Program-made: the position numbers and the translations under genes
Notes under the pieces: generated by a model
Seen by the model: only the letters and a program-made list of their open reading frames with translations
Databases searched by the model: none
Told to the model about the DNA's origin: nothing
Assembly (NCBI GenBank): GCA_018780145.1
Contig: JADMKA010000081.1
Coordinates: 1-44,687, forward strand
Source: Vitreoscilla sp.
GTDB lineage: Bacteria > Pseudomonadota > Gammaproteobacteria > Burkholderiales > Burkholderiaceae_C
Direction of reading: 5' to 3'
Length of the DNA stretch: 44,687 nt
Shown here: one piece after another, positions 1 to 7,615 of the stretch
How positions within the stretch are numbered: the stretch's first letter is position 1
Layout of the letters: every line of letters starts with the position of its first letter

Positions 1-116
1 GTGGCGTGGGCAAATTGGTCGATGCGCCCCTGGTCGACCAGGATCCAATCGCTGGCGCCGAGGTCTTGGCCCACGAGCGCGGGCAGATCGGCGAGGTGCT
101 TGAAATGGGTGGGCAT
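1..116 (-). CDS. MaoC-like dehydratase, N-terminal fragment
   Basis: Only the first 38 codons are in the window; the gene runs off the left edge. The start is the ATG whose complement is at 114-116. The visible peptide begins MPTHFKHLADLPALVGQ and continues with a DWILVDQGRIDQFA stretch, which is the typical opening of stand-alone MaoC-type (hot-dog fold) enoyl-CoA hydratase/dehydratase proteins. The catalytic Asp and His of the hydratase motif would lie further downstream and are not visible. Family knowledge suggests hydration of an enoyl-CoA or a related acyl-CoA reaction. The ParA-type gene ends 18 bases upstream on the same strand, so the two may share a transcript. The assignment rests on N-terminal pattern alone. 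Confidence 0.7.
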   Translation of the reverse strand, partial: MPTHFKHLADLPALVGQDLGASDWILVDQGRIDQFAHA

Positions 117-134
117 GCAGACAGGTCTTTCGGT

Positions 135-752
135 TCAGGCCAGCCAGGCCAGCAGAGGTTCCCACTGGGCCAGATCGCGTTCGACGCGGCTGGGCGCCAC
201 GTCCCACAGCGTCAGGCCGTGGGCCGCCAGGTGCACGTAGTTCTGGGTGTCGCGGATGGCCGCCACCATGGGCGCCGGCAGCGTGGCCACGAACTCCTGC
301 AAGCGCTCCTGGGCGATGGTGTGGTCCTTGACCCGCATGCCGACCAGGCCCACGCGCACCTTGGCCGCCTTGGGGTGCTCCTTCAGCTCGGCCAGGAAGG
401 CGTGGGTGGCCTGGATGTCGAACAGGCTGGGCTGCATCGGCACCAGGATCAGATCCACCAGGCCCAGCAGCGCCTGCAACTTCTTGCCGTGCAGGCCCGC
501 CGGGGTGTCGACGACGACATGGGTGGTGCCCTTGGGCGGGCGCACCTGGCCGGTCGATTCCCGTACTTCCCAGCCGGTGATGGCCGGCAGCCCGGGCGGG
601 CGCAGGCCCAGCCACTGGCGCGCCGACTGCTGCCGGTCCAGGTCGCCCAGCATGACGGCATGGCCCTGCCAGGCCAGCGCCCCAGCGAGGTTGGTGGCCA
701 GGGTGCTCTTGCCGACGCCCCCCTTGGGGTTGGCGATCGCGATGACCGGCAT
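135..752 (-). CDS. ParA/MinD-type ATPase (orphan)
   Basis: A 205-aa P-loop ATPase. The deviant Walker A box KGGVGKST sits at residues 10-17, followed by a GDLDRQQSA switch-I-like region and VVVDTPAG as Walker B, the standard order in ParA/MinD proteins. The reading frame is open further upstream, but the ATG at 750-752 is preceded by a strong AAGGAGG Shine-Dalgarno sequence seven bases before it, and the ParA fold starts right there (MPVIAIANPKGG). No ParB gene or parS-like site is visible, so a role in plasmid or chromosome partition is not supported; small orphan ParA proteins of this type often position other cell structures. The MaoC-like gene follows on the same strand. Confidence 0.88.
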   Translation of the reverse strand: MPVIAIANPKGGVGKSTLATNLAGALAWQGHAVMLGDLDRQQSARQWLGLRPPGLPAITGWEVRESTGQVRPPKGTTHVVVDTPAGLHGKKLQALLGLVDLILVPMQPSLFDIQATHAFLAELKEHPKAAKVRVGLVGMRVKDHTIAQERLQEFVATLPAPMVAAIRDTQNYVHLAAHGLTLWDVAPSRVERDLAQWEPLLAWLA

Positions 753-844
753 GCGCTCCTCCTTGTCTGCCCAGGCGGTTTCGAGGGTATGGTAACGGGC
801 TTGCCGGTGCCTCCCGCACCGGGCCAACCCGCTGTGCCCGACGC

Positions 845-1456
845 ATGTCATCGCCGGAAATCGTCGTTCTCGTGGCCCACCCGCGCCTGGAGCAATCGCG
901 GGTCAACCGCGCCCTGCTGCGCGCCGCCCAGGGCCTGCCCCCGGGCCGGGCCGAGGTGCGCAACCTCTACGCGCTGTACCCGGATTACCTGATCGACGTC
1001 GATGCCGAGCGCGCCGCGCTCGCCGCCGCCAGGCTGGTGGTCTGGCAGTTCCCGTTCCAGTGGTACGGCATGCCGCCGCTGCTGAAGCTCTGGCTGGACG
1101 AGGTGTTCGGCTTCGGCTGGGCCTACGGCCCGGGCGGCACCGCGCTGCGTGGCAAGGACCTGTGGCTGGCGGTCAGCACCGGCGGCGGCCAGGACGCGTA
1201 CCACCCCAGCGGCCACAACCGGCATTTCATCGATGCCTTCTGGCCGCCCGCCGAGCAGACGGCCGCCCTGGCCGGCATGCGCTTCCTGCCGCCGCTGGTG
1301 CTGCACGGCGCCCACCGGGTGGACGACGCCACCGTGCGCGACCATGCGGCCCTGTACGCCGAACGCCTGGCCAGCTATCCCGCGTGGCCGGAGATCGACG
1401 AGCTGGAGCCGGATCTGTCCTGCGCCGTGCCCGAGACCGACCGCCCGGGAGACTGA
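845..1456 (+). CDS. KefF-like NAD(P)H:quinone oxidoreductase
   Basis: A 203-aa flavodoxin-fold protein of the NAD(P)H dehydrogenase (quinone) family. It opens with VVLVAHPRLEQSRVNRALL, the FMN-phosphate binding loop of this family, and has LVVWQFPFQWYGMPPLLK and the STGGG loop further on. The length fits KefF and related quinone reductases. It stops five bases before the start of a KefC-type antiporter gene. KefF is known as the cytoplasmic ancillary subunit needed for full activity of glutathione-gated KefC, so the pairing strongly suggests that role; the enzyme would also reduce quinones. It is divergent from the ParA gene, with 92 bases between the two starts. Confidence 0.85.
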   Translation: MSSPEIVVLVAHPRLEQSRVNRALLRAAQGLPPGRAEVRNLYALYPDYLIDVDAERAALAAARLVVWQFPFQWYGMPPLLKLWLDEVFGFGWAYGPGGTALRGKDLWLAVSTGGGQDAYHPSGHNRHFIDAFWPPAEQTAALAGMRFLPPLVLHGAHRVDDATVRDHAALYAERLASYPAWPEIDELEPDLSCAVPETDRPGD

Positions 1457-1461
1457 CAAAC

Positions 1462-3312
1462 ATGGAAACTCCCCACGACGGCGGCTGGCTGCTGACCAGC
1501 CTGGTCTACCTCGGTGCCGCGGTGCTGGCCGTGCCGCTGGCCCGCTTCGCCGGGCTCGGCTCGATCATCGGCTACCTGGGTGCCGGCATCGCCATCGGCC
1601 CCTGGGGCCTGAAGCTGGTGACCGACCCGCAGACGATGCTGCACTTCGCCGAGTTCGGCGTGGTGCTGATGCTGTTCCTGGTGGGCCTGGAACTGGAGCC
1701 CAAGCGGCTGTGGGCCTTGCGCCGGCCGATCTTCGGCTGGGGTGCGGTGCAGACGCTGGGCTCGGCGGCCCTGATGGGCGGCGCGGCGGTGGCCTTCGGT
1801 GTCGATTGGCGGCTGGCCCTGGTGGTCGCCCTGGGGCTGGCGCTGTCGTCCACCGCCATCGGCCTGGGCGTTTTGGCCGAGCGCAACCTGATGGGCACCA
1901 CCTCGGGCCAGAGCGTGCTCAGCGTGGCGTTGTTCCAGGACATCGCGGCCATCCCCATCCTGGCCCTGGTGCCGCTGCTGGCCGCCGAGGGCGCGCACGG
2001 CGGCGGGGGGGGCTGGCTGGGTGCCTTGAAGGCGGTGGGCGTGATCGCCGCCATCGTGCTCGGCGGGCGCCTGCTGATCCGCCCCGCCCTGCGCTGGATC
2101 GCCCGGAGCGACACGCCGGAGATCTTCACCGCCGCTTCGCTGCTGCTGGTGGTGGCCACCGCCGCGCTGATGCAGGCGGTGGGCCTGTCGATGGCGCTGG
2201 GTGCCTTCCTGGCCGGCGTGCTGCTGGCCGAGAGCGAGTACCGGCGCGAGCTGGAGACCGACCTGGAGCCCTTCAAGGGCCTGCTGCTGGGCCTGTTCTT
2301 CATCGCCGTCGGCATGAGCATCGATTTCGGCGCGGTCTGGGCGCACCCGGGCTGGGTGGTCGGCCTGGTCGCGGCCTTCCTGCTGATCAAGGCCGTGGTG
2401 CTGTGGGTGATGACACGCACCATGCCGATCCCGCTGGCCGAGCGGCCGGTGTTCGTGATCCTGCTGGCGCAGGGTGGCGAGTTCGGCTTCGTGGTGTTCC
2501 AGGCCGCAGCGCAGGGGCGCGTGATCTCGGCGGAGACCTCGTCACTGCTGGTCGCCGTGGTGGCCTTGTCGATGCTGTTGACGCCGTTGCTGCTGGTGGC
2601 TGCCGACCGCTGGTGGGCGGCGCACCTGTCGGCCCATCGCCCGGCCGGCGATGGCCCGGCGCCGATCAGCGAAGCGCAGGACGCGCCCATCATCATCGCG
2701 GGCTTCGGCCGCTACGGGCAGATCGTCGGCCGCCTGCTCTATGCGAACGGCCTGAAGGCCACCGTGCTGGAGCACAGCGCAGACCAGGTCGAGAGCCTGC
2801 GCAAGTTCGGCTGGCGCGTCTTCTACGGCGACGCCACCCGGCTGGATCTTCTGCGCGTGGCGGGCGCCGGCAGCGCCAAGGTGCTGGTGGTGGCCGTCGA
2901 CGATGTCGAACAGAGCCTGGCGGTGGTGGATCTGGCGCTGGAGCACTTCCCCCAGCTCACGCTGGTGGTGCGGGCGCGCAACGCCCAGCACTGGTACGAG
3001 CTGGACAAGCGCGGCGTGACGCACATCGAGCGCGAGACCTTCGACTCGGCACTGATGTCTGCCCGCACGGTGCTGGAAACGGTCGGCTTCGAGCCGCACC
3101 AGGCCCGCACGCTGGCGATGAAATTCCGCCGGCACAGCGTCCGCCAGCTGCACGAACTGGCGCCGCACTATGGCGACCAGGCCCGCCTGATCGCCATGGC
3201 CAAGGCCGGCCGGCAGCAGATGGAGGAGATGTTCGCCCAGGAACGGGCCCGGCAAAGCGACCAACCCGCCGGCCACGGTTGGCACGCCGACGACGACACC
3301 CGCGAAAGCTAG
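1462..3312 (+). CDS. KefC/KefB-type K+/H+ antiporter
   Basis: A 616-aa inner-membrane cation:proton antiporter. About a dozen hydrophobic segments fill residues 10-390, including VGLELEP and GLLLGLFFIAVGMSID, which are characteristic of the CPA2 family and of Kef proteins in particular. From about residue 408 a TrkA-N (RCK) domain follows, with the nucleotide-binding pattern AGFGRYGQIVG. In Kef systems this domain binds glutathione adducts and nucleotides and gates K+ efflux, protecting against electrophiles by acidifying the cell. The start was placed at the ATG five bases after the KefF-like stop. The gene ends in a CTAG whose central bases also give the stop of the convergent gene. KefB and KefC cannot be told apart by eye. 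Confidence 0.9.
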   Translation: METPHDGGWLLTSLVYLGAAVLAVPLARFAGLGSIIGYLGAGIAIGPWGLKLVTDPQTMLHFAEFGVVLMLFLVGLELEPKRLWALRRPIFGWGAVQTLGSAALMGGAAVAFGVDWRLALVVALGLALSSTAIGLGVLAERNLMGTTSGQSVLSVALFQDIAAIPILALVPLLAAEGAHGGGGGWLGALKAVGVIAAIVLGGRLLIRPALRWIARSDTPEIFTAASLLLVVATAALMQAVGLSMALGAFLAGVLLAESEYRRELETDLEPFKGLLLGLFFIAVGMSIDFGAVWAHPGWVVGLVAAFLLIKAVVLWVMTRTMPIPLAERPVFVILLAQGGEFGFVVFQAAAQGRVISAETSSLLVAVVALSMLLTPLLLVAADRWWAAHLSAHRPAGDGPAPISEAQDAPIIIAGFGRYGQIVGRLLYANGLKATVLEHSADQVESLRKFGWRVFYGDATRLDLLRVAGAGSAKVLVVAVDDVEQSLAVVDLALEHFPQLTLVVRARNAQHWYELDKRGVTHIERETFDSALMSARTVLETVGFEPHQARTLAMKFRRHSVRQLHELAPHYGDQARLIAMAKAGRQQMEEMFAQERARQSDQPAGHGWHADDDTRES

Positions 3313-3860
3313 GAGGCTCCTGAGGCCGGGGCGGGTGCTGGCATCGGGGCGGGGATCGGGGCCGCCATGGGCGGCTCGGCCAGCGGCGCTTCGGTCGCCC
3401 TGGGCTCCGTTGCAGGGGCCGCTGGTGTCACACCGGCTGCCGGAGGCGCCAGCTCGAGCTGGCGCTCGGGCGAGGCCCGCATCGCCGGCGAAGGGGCCGC
3501 CACGGGTGCACGCGCCACCGGCCGGGGCGGCGCGACAACCCGGGGGGTCTCGGCGGCAGCCGGCTTCGGCGCCAGGACTGGCTCGGCCACGGGCGATGGT
3601 GGTGGTGCGGGCGCCAACTCGGCGGGTTCGGTGACCACGGGCGCAGCCAACGCAGCCGGCGCCTGGGCCACCGCCTCGATGTGCTTCGGCTTGTCGCTCC
3701 ACGCGAACTCGATCGCCACGCCACCGGCAGCAACCAACACCGCGATGACGAGCGCCGGCATGAACCGGCGGGTGCCGCTGGCGCCCTCCCAACCCGTGGC
3801 GCGATAGGACGCCATGGTGTGCGAGGTCGTTTCGGCTGAGGAAGGTGTGAGTTTGTTCAT
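3309..3860 (-). CDS. Ala/Pro-rich membrane-anchored hypothetical protein
   Basis: I do not recognise this 183-aa protein. A cytoplasmic N-terminus of about 32 residues is followed by one hydrophobic segment (residues 33-51, MPALVIAVLVAAGGVAIEF), then a long low-complexity tail made mostly of Ala, Pro, Val and Glu with no folded domain visible. Such tails are typical of periplasm-spanning linkers (TonB-like) but no TonB C-terminal domain is present. The start is the ATG beginning MNKLTPSSAE; the frame is open 33 bases further upstream. It converges on the kefC-like gene and the two stop codons share a single CTAG. Codon use is GC-rich like its neighbours. Whether it is truly translated is less certain than for flanking genes. 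Confidence 0.6.
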   Translation of the reverse strand: MNKLTPSSAETTSHTMASYRATGWEGASGTRRFMPALVIAVLVAAGGVAIEFAWSDKPKHIEAVAQAPAALAAPVVTEPAELAPAPPPSPVAEPVLAPKPAAAETPRVVAPPRPVARAPVAAPSPAMRASPERQLELAPPAAGVTPAAPATEPRATEAPLAEPPMAAPIPAPMPAPAPASGAS

Positions 3861-3974
3861 GGCCCTGATCGTGAGCGCAGCGGGCCGCCACATCCATCGG
3901 ACAAGGGCAAATCGGGTTGTCGGCCCGCTCCTACAGGCGGTGTCACAGGCCGTGTCGTGTGTATCGAGATGCCC

Positions 3975-4718
3975 TCAGCGCACCGCGTCGTACAGCAGCT
4001 TCGAGCCGGTCAGGAACATGCCCACGTGGAACAGGCCGTAGAACCAGCGCGCGTCGATGCGTTGGGCGACGCGCAGCCCGAGCCACACACCCACCGGCGC
4101 GAACGGCAGCAAGGCCAGCGAGGTGCCCAGGTTGCCCAGATCGATCAGGCCCAGCCAGGCGTAGGGGATCCACTTGCTGGCGTTCACCACCGCGAAGAAG
4201 ACCGACATGGTGGCCGTGAACACCAGCGGTGGCAGCTTCAGCGGCAGCACGTAGAAGCTCACCGGCGGGCCGCCGGCATGCGCCACGAAGCTGGTGAACC
4301 CCGAGGTGGCGCCCAGCACGAAGCCCAGCCAGCGCGGCGGTGGTGGCGCATCCGCCTTCGGCGGGAACGCGACCCGGATGGCCAGGAACACCAGGGTGAT
4401 CGCCCCCACCACGCCGGCCACCACCTTGGCCGAGAGCACGCCGAACAGCAAGGTGCCGATCAACGTGCCCACCAGCCCGGCGGGCAGCAGCAGCTTCACG
4501 AGTGCCCGGTCGCGGTGGCGGACCAGCGCGGCCAGACCCATCGCATCCATCACCGCCAGCAGCGGCAGCATGATGGCGGCCGCCTGCGGCACCGGCACGG
4601 CCAGCGCCATCAGCGGCACCGCCAGCGCGCCGAAGCCCGAGCCGAAGCCGCTCTTGGACAAGCCCATCAGCACCACCGCCGGCACGGCAACGGCGTAGAA
4701 CGCGGTGTCGGTGATCAC
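3975..4718 (-). CDS. TauE/SafE-family permease
   Basis: A 247-aa polytopic inner-membrane protein with seven to eight hydrophobic segments. GLSKSGFGSGFGALAVPLMAL near the N-terminus and the GATSGFTSFVAHAGGPP repeat in the second half are the paired signatures of the TauE/SafE (sulfite/organosulfonate exporter) family. The predicted transport of sulfite or a related anion is family knowledge only. No ATG is available near the fold start; the GTG at 4716-4718 was chosen because the protein then begins at the first membrane helix and lies 22 bases after the nitroreductase stop, suggesting a two-gene operon. Sulfur genes are not found nearby, so the substrate is open. Confidence 0.85.
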   Translation of the reverse strand: MITDTAFYAVAVPAVVLMGLSKSGFGSGFGALAVPLMALAVPVPQAAAIMLPLLAVMDAMGLAALVRHRDRALVKLLLPAGLVGTLIGTLLFGVLSAKVVAGVVGAITLVFLAIRVAFPPKADAPPPPRWLGFVLGATSGFTSFVAHAGGPPVSFYVLPLKLPPLVFTATMSVFFAVVNASKWIPYAWLGLIDLGNLGTSLALLPFAPVGVWLGLRVAQRIDARWFYGLFHVGMFLTGSKLLYDAVR

Positions 4719-4740
4719 CTCAGCCGAGCGCCAGGCCGTC

Positions 4741-5319
4741 TCAAACCAGTTCGCAGGCTTCGTCGAACGCCAGGCGAGGGTCGCGCGGGCGCAGGCGGCT
4801 CGGGTCGCCGGTGCCCAGGGTGCAGACCACGATGCTGCGCCGGGCGGTGCCCGGCCAGAAGGCGGCGTCCACCGCCGCCGCGTCGAAACCACCCATCGGC
4901 CCGGCATCCAGCCCCAGCGCGCGCGCCGCGAGGATGAAATAGCCCACCTGGATGTGGGCGTTGCGCAGCGCGGCGTCGGCCGTCTTCTCCGGCTTGCCGG
5001 CGTACCAGGCCTGGGAATCGGTGTGCGGGAACAGGCGCGGCAGGTGGGCGGTGAAGCCCAGATCCATGCCCAGCACGGCGGCCACTGGCGCAGCCTGCAC
5101 CTTGGCCTGGTTGCCACCCGGGTTCATGCAGGCGGCAAGGCGCTCGCGCGCCGCGGCCGTGCGCGCGAAGACGATGCGCAGCGGCGTGCAATTGCCCGAG
5201 GTGGGGCCGAACTTCACCAGATCGTAGAGGGCGCGCAGGGTCGCGTCCGGCACCTCACCAGGCAGATAGCCACGCGCGGTGCGGGCCTCGGTGAAGAGCT
5301 GTTCGAGGGTGACGTTCAT
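4741..5319 (-). CDS. RutE-like nitroreductase (malonic semialdehyde reductase family)
   Basis: A 192-aa FMN-dependent nitroreductase. The order of TARGYLPGEVPD, FGPTSGNCTPLRIVF, PHTDSQAWYAGKPE and GLDAGPMGGFD matches the RutE/HadB branch, whose E. coli member reduces malonic semialdehyde to 3-hydroxypropionate in pyrimidine degradation. The length agrees with RutE (about 196 aa). The other rut genes are absent here, so the physiological substrate may differ. The ATG at 5317-5319 begins MNVTLEQLF and was preferred to upstream in-frame codons because the fold starts there. It is divergent from the DUF1841 gene with only 40 bases between the two starts, and followed by the TauE-type permease. 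Confidence 0.87.
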   Translation of the reverse strand: MNVTLEQLFTEARTARGYLPGEVPDATLRALYDLVKFGPTSGNCTPLRIVFARTAAARERLAACMNPGGNQAKVQAAPVAAVLGMDLGFTAHLPRLFPHTDSQAWYAGKPEKTADAALRNAHIQVGYFILAARALGLDAGPMGGFDAAAVDAAFWPGTARRSIVVCTLGTGDPSRLRPRDPRLAFDEACELV

Positions 5320-5346
5320 GGGTTGGTGGGGGCATTGAGGGCGAAG

Positions 5347-5358
5347 CGACAATTGTCG
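5347..5358. promoter_or_regulatory. 12-bp perfect palindrome in divergent gap
   Basis: CGACAATTGTCG is a perfect inverted repeat lying in the 40-base gap between the divergent nitroreductase and DUF1841 genes and ending one base before the DUF1841 start codon. Its place would suit an operator acting on one or both genes, or a promoter element. No second copy was noticed in the window. The function is inferred from position and symmetry only. Confidence 0.35.
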
Positions 5359-5359
5359 A

Positions 5360-5794
5360 ATGTTCCAGCCCTCCCAGCATGACGTCCGCCGATTCTTCTG
5401 CGAGGTGCACGCCAAGCAGCGCCAAGGCCTGCCGCTCACCCCCATCGAGACCCTGGCAGGCCGCTGGATCGACGAGCACCCCGAGTACCACGCCGAGCTG
5501 TCGGACGTGCAGGCCGCACTGGCCGCCACCTACACCGTGGAGGGTGGGCAGACCAACCCGTTCCTGCACCTCTCCATGCACTTGACGATCAGCGAGCAGG
5601 TCTCCATCGACCAGCCCCGCGGCATCCGGCAGGCGGTGGATCTGCTGGCCGCCAGGCGCCACTCCATCCACGAGGCCCAGCACGAGGTGATGGAGTGCCT
5701 GGGCGAGATGATCTGGGAATCCCAGCGCAGCGGCCGCCCGCCGGATGGGCTGGCCTATCTGGATCGGGTGCGGATGCGGGCCACGAAGGACTGA
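5360..5794 (+). CDS. DUF1841 family protein
   Basis: A 144-aa soluble protein. It opens MFQPSQHDVRRFFCEV and contains GQTNPFLHLSMHLTISEQ, QPRGIRQAV and a terminal GRPPDGLAYLDRVRM, all of which fit the DUF1841 family found widely in beta- and gammaproteobacteria. The family has no established function; the conserved His-rich HLSMHL segment and second HEAQHE segment hint at a metal or cofactor site but this is speculation. The start ATG directly follows the 12-bp palindrome. A tandem copy of the dispersed repeat begins five bases after the stop codon. Confidence 0.88.
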   Translation: MFQPSQHDVRRFFCEVHAKQRQGLPLTPIETLAGRWIDEHPEYHAELSDVQAALAATYTVEGGQTNPFLHLSMHLTISEQVSIDQPRGIRQAVDLLAARRHSIHEAQHEVMECLGEMIWESQRSGRPPDGLAYLDRVRMRATKD

Positions 5795-5798
5795 TGAC

Positions 5799-5876
5799 GG
5801 CACCCGGTGCCGGGGTACCGGCCCCACCCTCCGTGCGGGTGCGCGGCCGCTTCGGAGCGGCCGTGCGCTGGCCGCG
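5799..5876 (+). repeat. Dispersed intergenic repeat, copy 1
   Basis: The element opens with a GC-rich palindromic half (CACCCGGTGCCGGGGTACCG) followed by CCCCACCC and ends in a hairpin of the form CGGCCGCT-TCGG-AGCGGCCG. It is directly followed by a second near-identical copy at an 83-base period. Related copies occur near 15.1 kb and 20.8 kb. It sits between the convergent DUF1841 and isochorismatase-like genes. Confidence 0.9.
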
Positions 5877-5881
5877 CGTGG

Positions 5882-5959
5882 GGCACCCGGTGCCGGGGTA
5901 CCGGCCCCACCCTCCGTGAGGGTGCGCGGCCGCTTCGGAGCGGCCGTGCGCTGGCCGCG
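5882..5959 (+). repeat. Dispersed intergenic repeat, copy 2 (tandem)
   Basis: A direct repeat of the copy just upstream, differing at one noticed base (CGTGAGGG against CGTGCGGG). It ends 12 bases before the stop codon of the convergent isochorismatase-like gene. The terminal hairpin is perfect in both copies, so either could act as a bidirectional terminator, although neither has a T-tract. Confidence 0.9.
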
Positions 5960-5971
5960 TTTGGCGCCGGC

Positions 5972-6547
5972 CTACCGCGCCCCGCCCGGGCTGTTGAAAT
6001 CGACCGCCTCGGCCGTGGCGATGCCGTTGCGGCGGCCCGGGTAGCTGAGCCAGGTCATCGCGATGTTGAGTTCCTGCACCACCTGGGCGGCCTCGATCCG
6101 CATGCCGCCGTCCAGCTGCATCGTGTCGGTGGTGTGGGCATCCTGGACCAGCGTGAGGTCGTAGCCGCGGTCCAGCGCGCCGTAGGCCGTGGCCCGTATG
6201 CACCAGTTGGTGGCGGCCCCGGCCAGCACGATGTGGGTGGCCCCCAGCCGGGCCAGCTCATCGTCCAGCGTGGTCTGCTCGAACGACGAGTTGAACTGCT
6301 TGGGGATCAAGGCCTCGCCGTCGGCAGGCACCAGCTCCGGCACCCACTGCCAGGCCGCGCTGCCGGTGGGCAGCTCCTCGTTCGCATGCTGCACCCAGAC
6401 CACCGGCACGCCAGCGGCCCGTGCCCGCTCGACGGCCCGGGCGATGTTGCCGATCACCCGCGGCGCCTCCCACGCGTCGTGGACCACGCCGACCTGAACG
6501 TCGACGACCAGCAGGACGGGTTGGTTGCCGGGGCGGGCTGTGGCCAT
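5972..6547 (-). CDS. Isochorismatase-family cysteine hydrolase
   Basis: A 191-aa cytoplasmic cysteine hydrolase. The catalytic triad of the family is visible in order: Asp16 in LLVVDVQ, Lys83 in IPKQFNSSF and Cys116 in ATNWCIRATAYGALDRGYD. The cis-peptide region before the cysteine (LAGAATN) is also typical. Family members hydrolyse isochorismate, nicotinamide, N-carbamoyl compounds or related amides; nothing in the sequence or neighbourhood tells which. The length is normal. The start ATG is followed at once by the fold. The stop lies just beyond the tandem repeat copies. Confidence 0.88.
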   Translation of the reverse strand: MATARPGNQPVLLVVDVQVGVVHDAWEAPRVIGNIARAVERARAAGVPVVWVQHANEELPTGSAAWQWVPELVPADGEALIPKQFNSSFEQTTLDDELARLGATHIVLAGAATNWCIRATAYGALDRGYDLTLVQDAHTTDTMQLDGGMRIEAAQVVQELNIAMTWLSYPGRRNGIATAEAVDFNSPGGAR

Positions 6548-6603
6548 GGGGGTGGGCTCCGAGGGCGGTGGCGAGAGCCGGATCGTAGCCGCCGGGCCGC
6601 CTT

Positions 6604-6996
6604 CTAGGGCCGCCTCTTGGCACTCTTCAGGAGCGCCACGCCCTGCACCGCTGCGGTGAACCCCAGCTGCACATAGTGGCGGACGTTCTTGCGGAACAGA
6701 TCCTGCGGCGACTGGATCTTGATGTGCCGCCGGAGCTTGCCCGCGCCCTCCAGCACCTGGTGCACATCCGGCAACTCGGCGCCGCGGCCGAACTCCAGCG
6801 AGACATGGTTCTGGTACGAGAAGACGCCGCAGAACGGTGGGCCCGCGGAGAAGAGGATGCCGCCGTACTTCACATCCTCGGTGACCTTCGGGTCGATGCC
6901 GAGCACCAGCTTGCGCAGCCGGTCGACCAGCGCCGCGCGGTCTGCGTCGGCGGCGCGCAGGTCATCCAGGAGGTCATCGACCGGGTTCGACTTCAT
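6604..6996 (-). CDS. DUF1801 domain protein
   Basis: A 130-aa small soluble protein with the features of the DUF1801/YdhG-like fold: an N-terminal helical part (DRAALVDRLRKLVLGIDP), then VTEDVKYGGILFS, FCGVFSYQNHVSLEFGRG and LRRHIKIQSPQDL. The family binds small molecules in the few structures known, with no agreed function. It lies in a minus-strand run of unrelated small enzymes and is the first of two DUF1801 genes here; the two proteins share the fold but not close sequence. Confidence 0.82.
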   Translation of the reverse strand: MKSNPVDDLLDDLRAADADRAALVDRLRKLVLGIDPKVTEDVKYGGILFSAGPPFCGVFSYQNHVSLEFGRGAELPDVHQVLEGAGKLRRHIKIQSPQDLFRKNVRHYVQLGFTAAVQGVALLKSAKRRP

Positions 6997-7036
6997 GTGG
7001 CATTACACACCAGCGGCACCCCGGGGCCCGTGTGGC

Positions 7037-7558
7037 TCAAGGCCGGCGTATTGCACGCTTCATCAGCAGCTCATCGGGCTCCACCCGGTGCCGGACATGT
7101 TGCTCGGGCGTGGCCAGCGCAAAGCCCAGCCGCTCCAGCAGGCGACGCGACCGCCCGTTGGCACTCTTGAGCACTGCCGACAGGCTGCGAACCTGGTAGT
7201 GCCCGACCAGCTCGCCGATCATGGCCTGCACGGCCTGGCTGGCCAGGCCCTGGCCCCAATGGGCACTGGCGAGCTCGTAGGCGATGGAGGCCCGGCCTCT
7301 GGAGCGCACCGTGGCCTGCACGAAGCCGATCAGCTGCGAGCTGGGAAGCCGGATGACCCAGTTGAGCCACTGCTCCTGCCCCTCCGGCGAGAACCGAGAT
7401 TCGAGCTTGGCATACCGGGCGCGCAGCCAATCGACCGACGGCGGTGGCTGGTTCTCGTACTCGTAGATGGCCGGGTCGCTGAGCACGACGAACATCTCCT
7501 CCGCGTGCGCCGCGACCTGCGGTTCCAGCGTGAGGTCGGCAGCGGTGACGACCCTCAT
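7037..7558 (-). CDS. GNAT-family N-acetyltransferase
   Basis: A 173-aa acetyltransferase. The acetyl-CoA binding region reads AHWGQGLASQAVQAM, the usual motif A with a Q/R-x-x-G-x-G/A pattern, and is followed by LKSANGRSRRLLERLGF, the motif B helix of RimJ/RimL-type enzymes. It starts with MRVVTAADLTLEP at the ATG complementary to 7556-7558. An in-frame ATG at 7612 would add 18 unstructured residues and lies four bases after the stop of the AHSA1-like gene, so it is a possible alternative start. The acceptor (protein N-terminus, antibiotic or metabolite) cannot be deduced. Confidence 0.85.
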   Translation of the reverse strand: MRVVTAADLTLEPQVAAHAEEMFVVLSDPAIYEYENQPPPSVDWLRARYAKLESRFSPEGQEQWLNWVIRLPSSQLIGFVQATVRSRGRASIAYELASAHWGQGLASQAVQAMIGELVGHYQVRSLSAVLKSANGRSRRLLERLGFALATPEQHVRHRVEPDELLMKRAIRRP

Positions 7559-7615
7559 CGCCTGCCCGCCCGTCGGTCGAGATGAGCGCGTCGAGGGCGT
7601 GGGCATCGCCATTGC

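Noticed and set aside
135-752. A plasmid partition locus
   Set aside because: Only a ParA-type ATPase is seen, with no ParB, parS repeats or replication gene.
5799-5959. A CRISPR-like array
   Set aside because: Just two tandem units with an 83-base period and no unique spacers of uniform length; the units are a dispersed hairpin element.
5807-6607. A 266-codon plus-strand frame starting in the repeat copies
   Set aside because: It crosses the repeat and then runs antisense to the isochorismatase-like gene, which has an intact catalytic triad.
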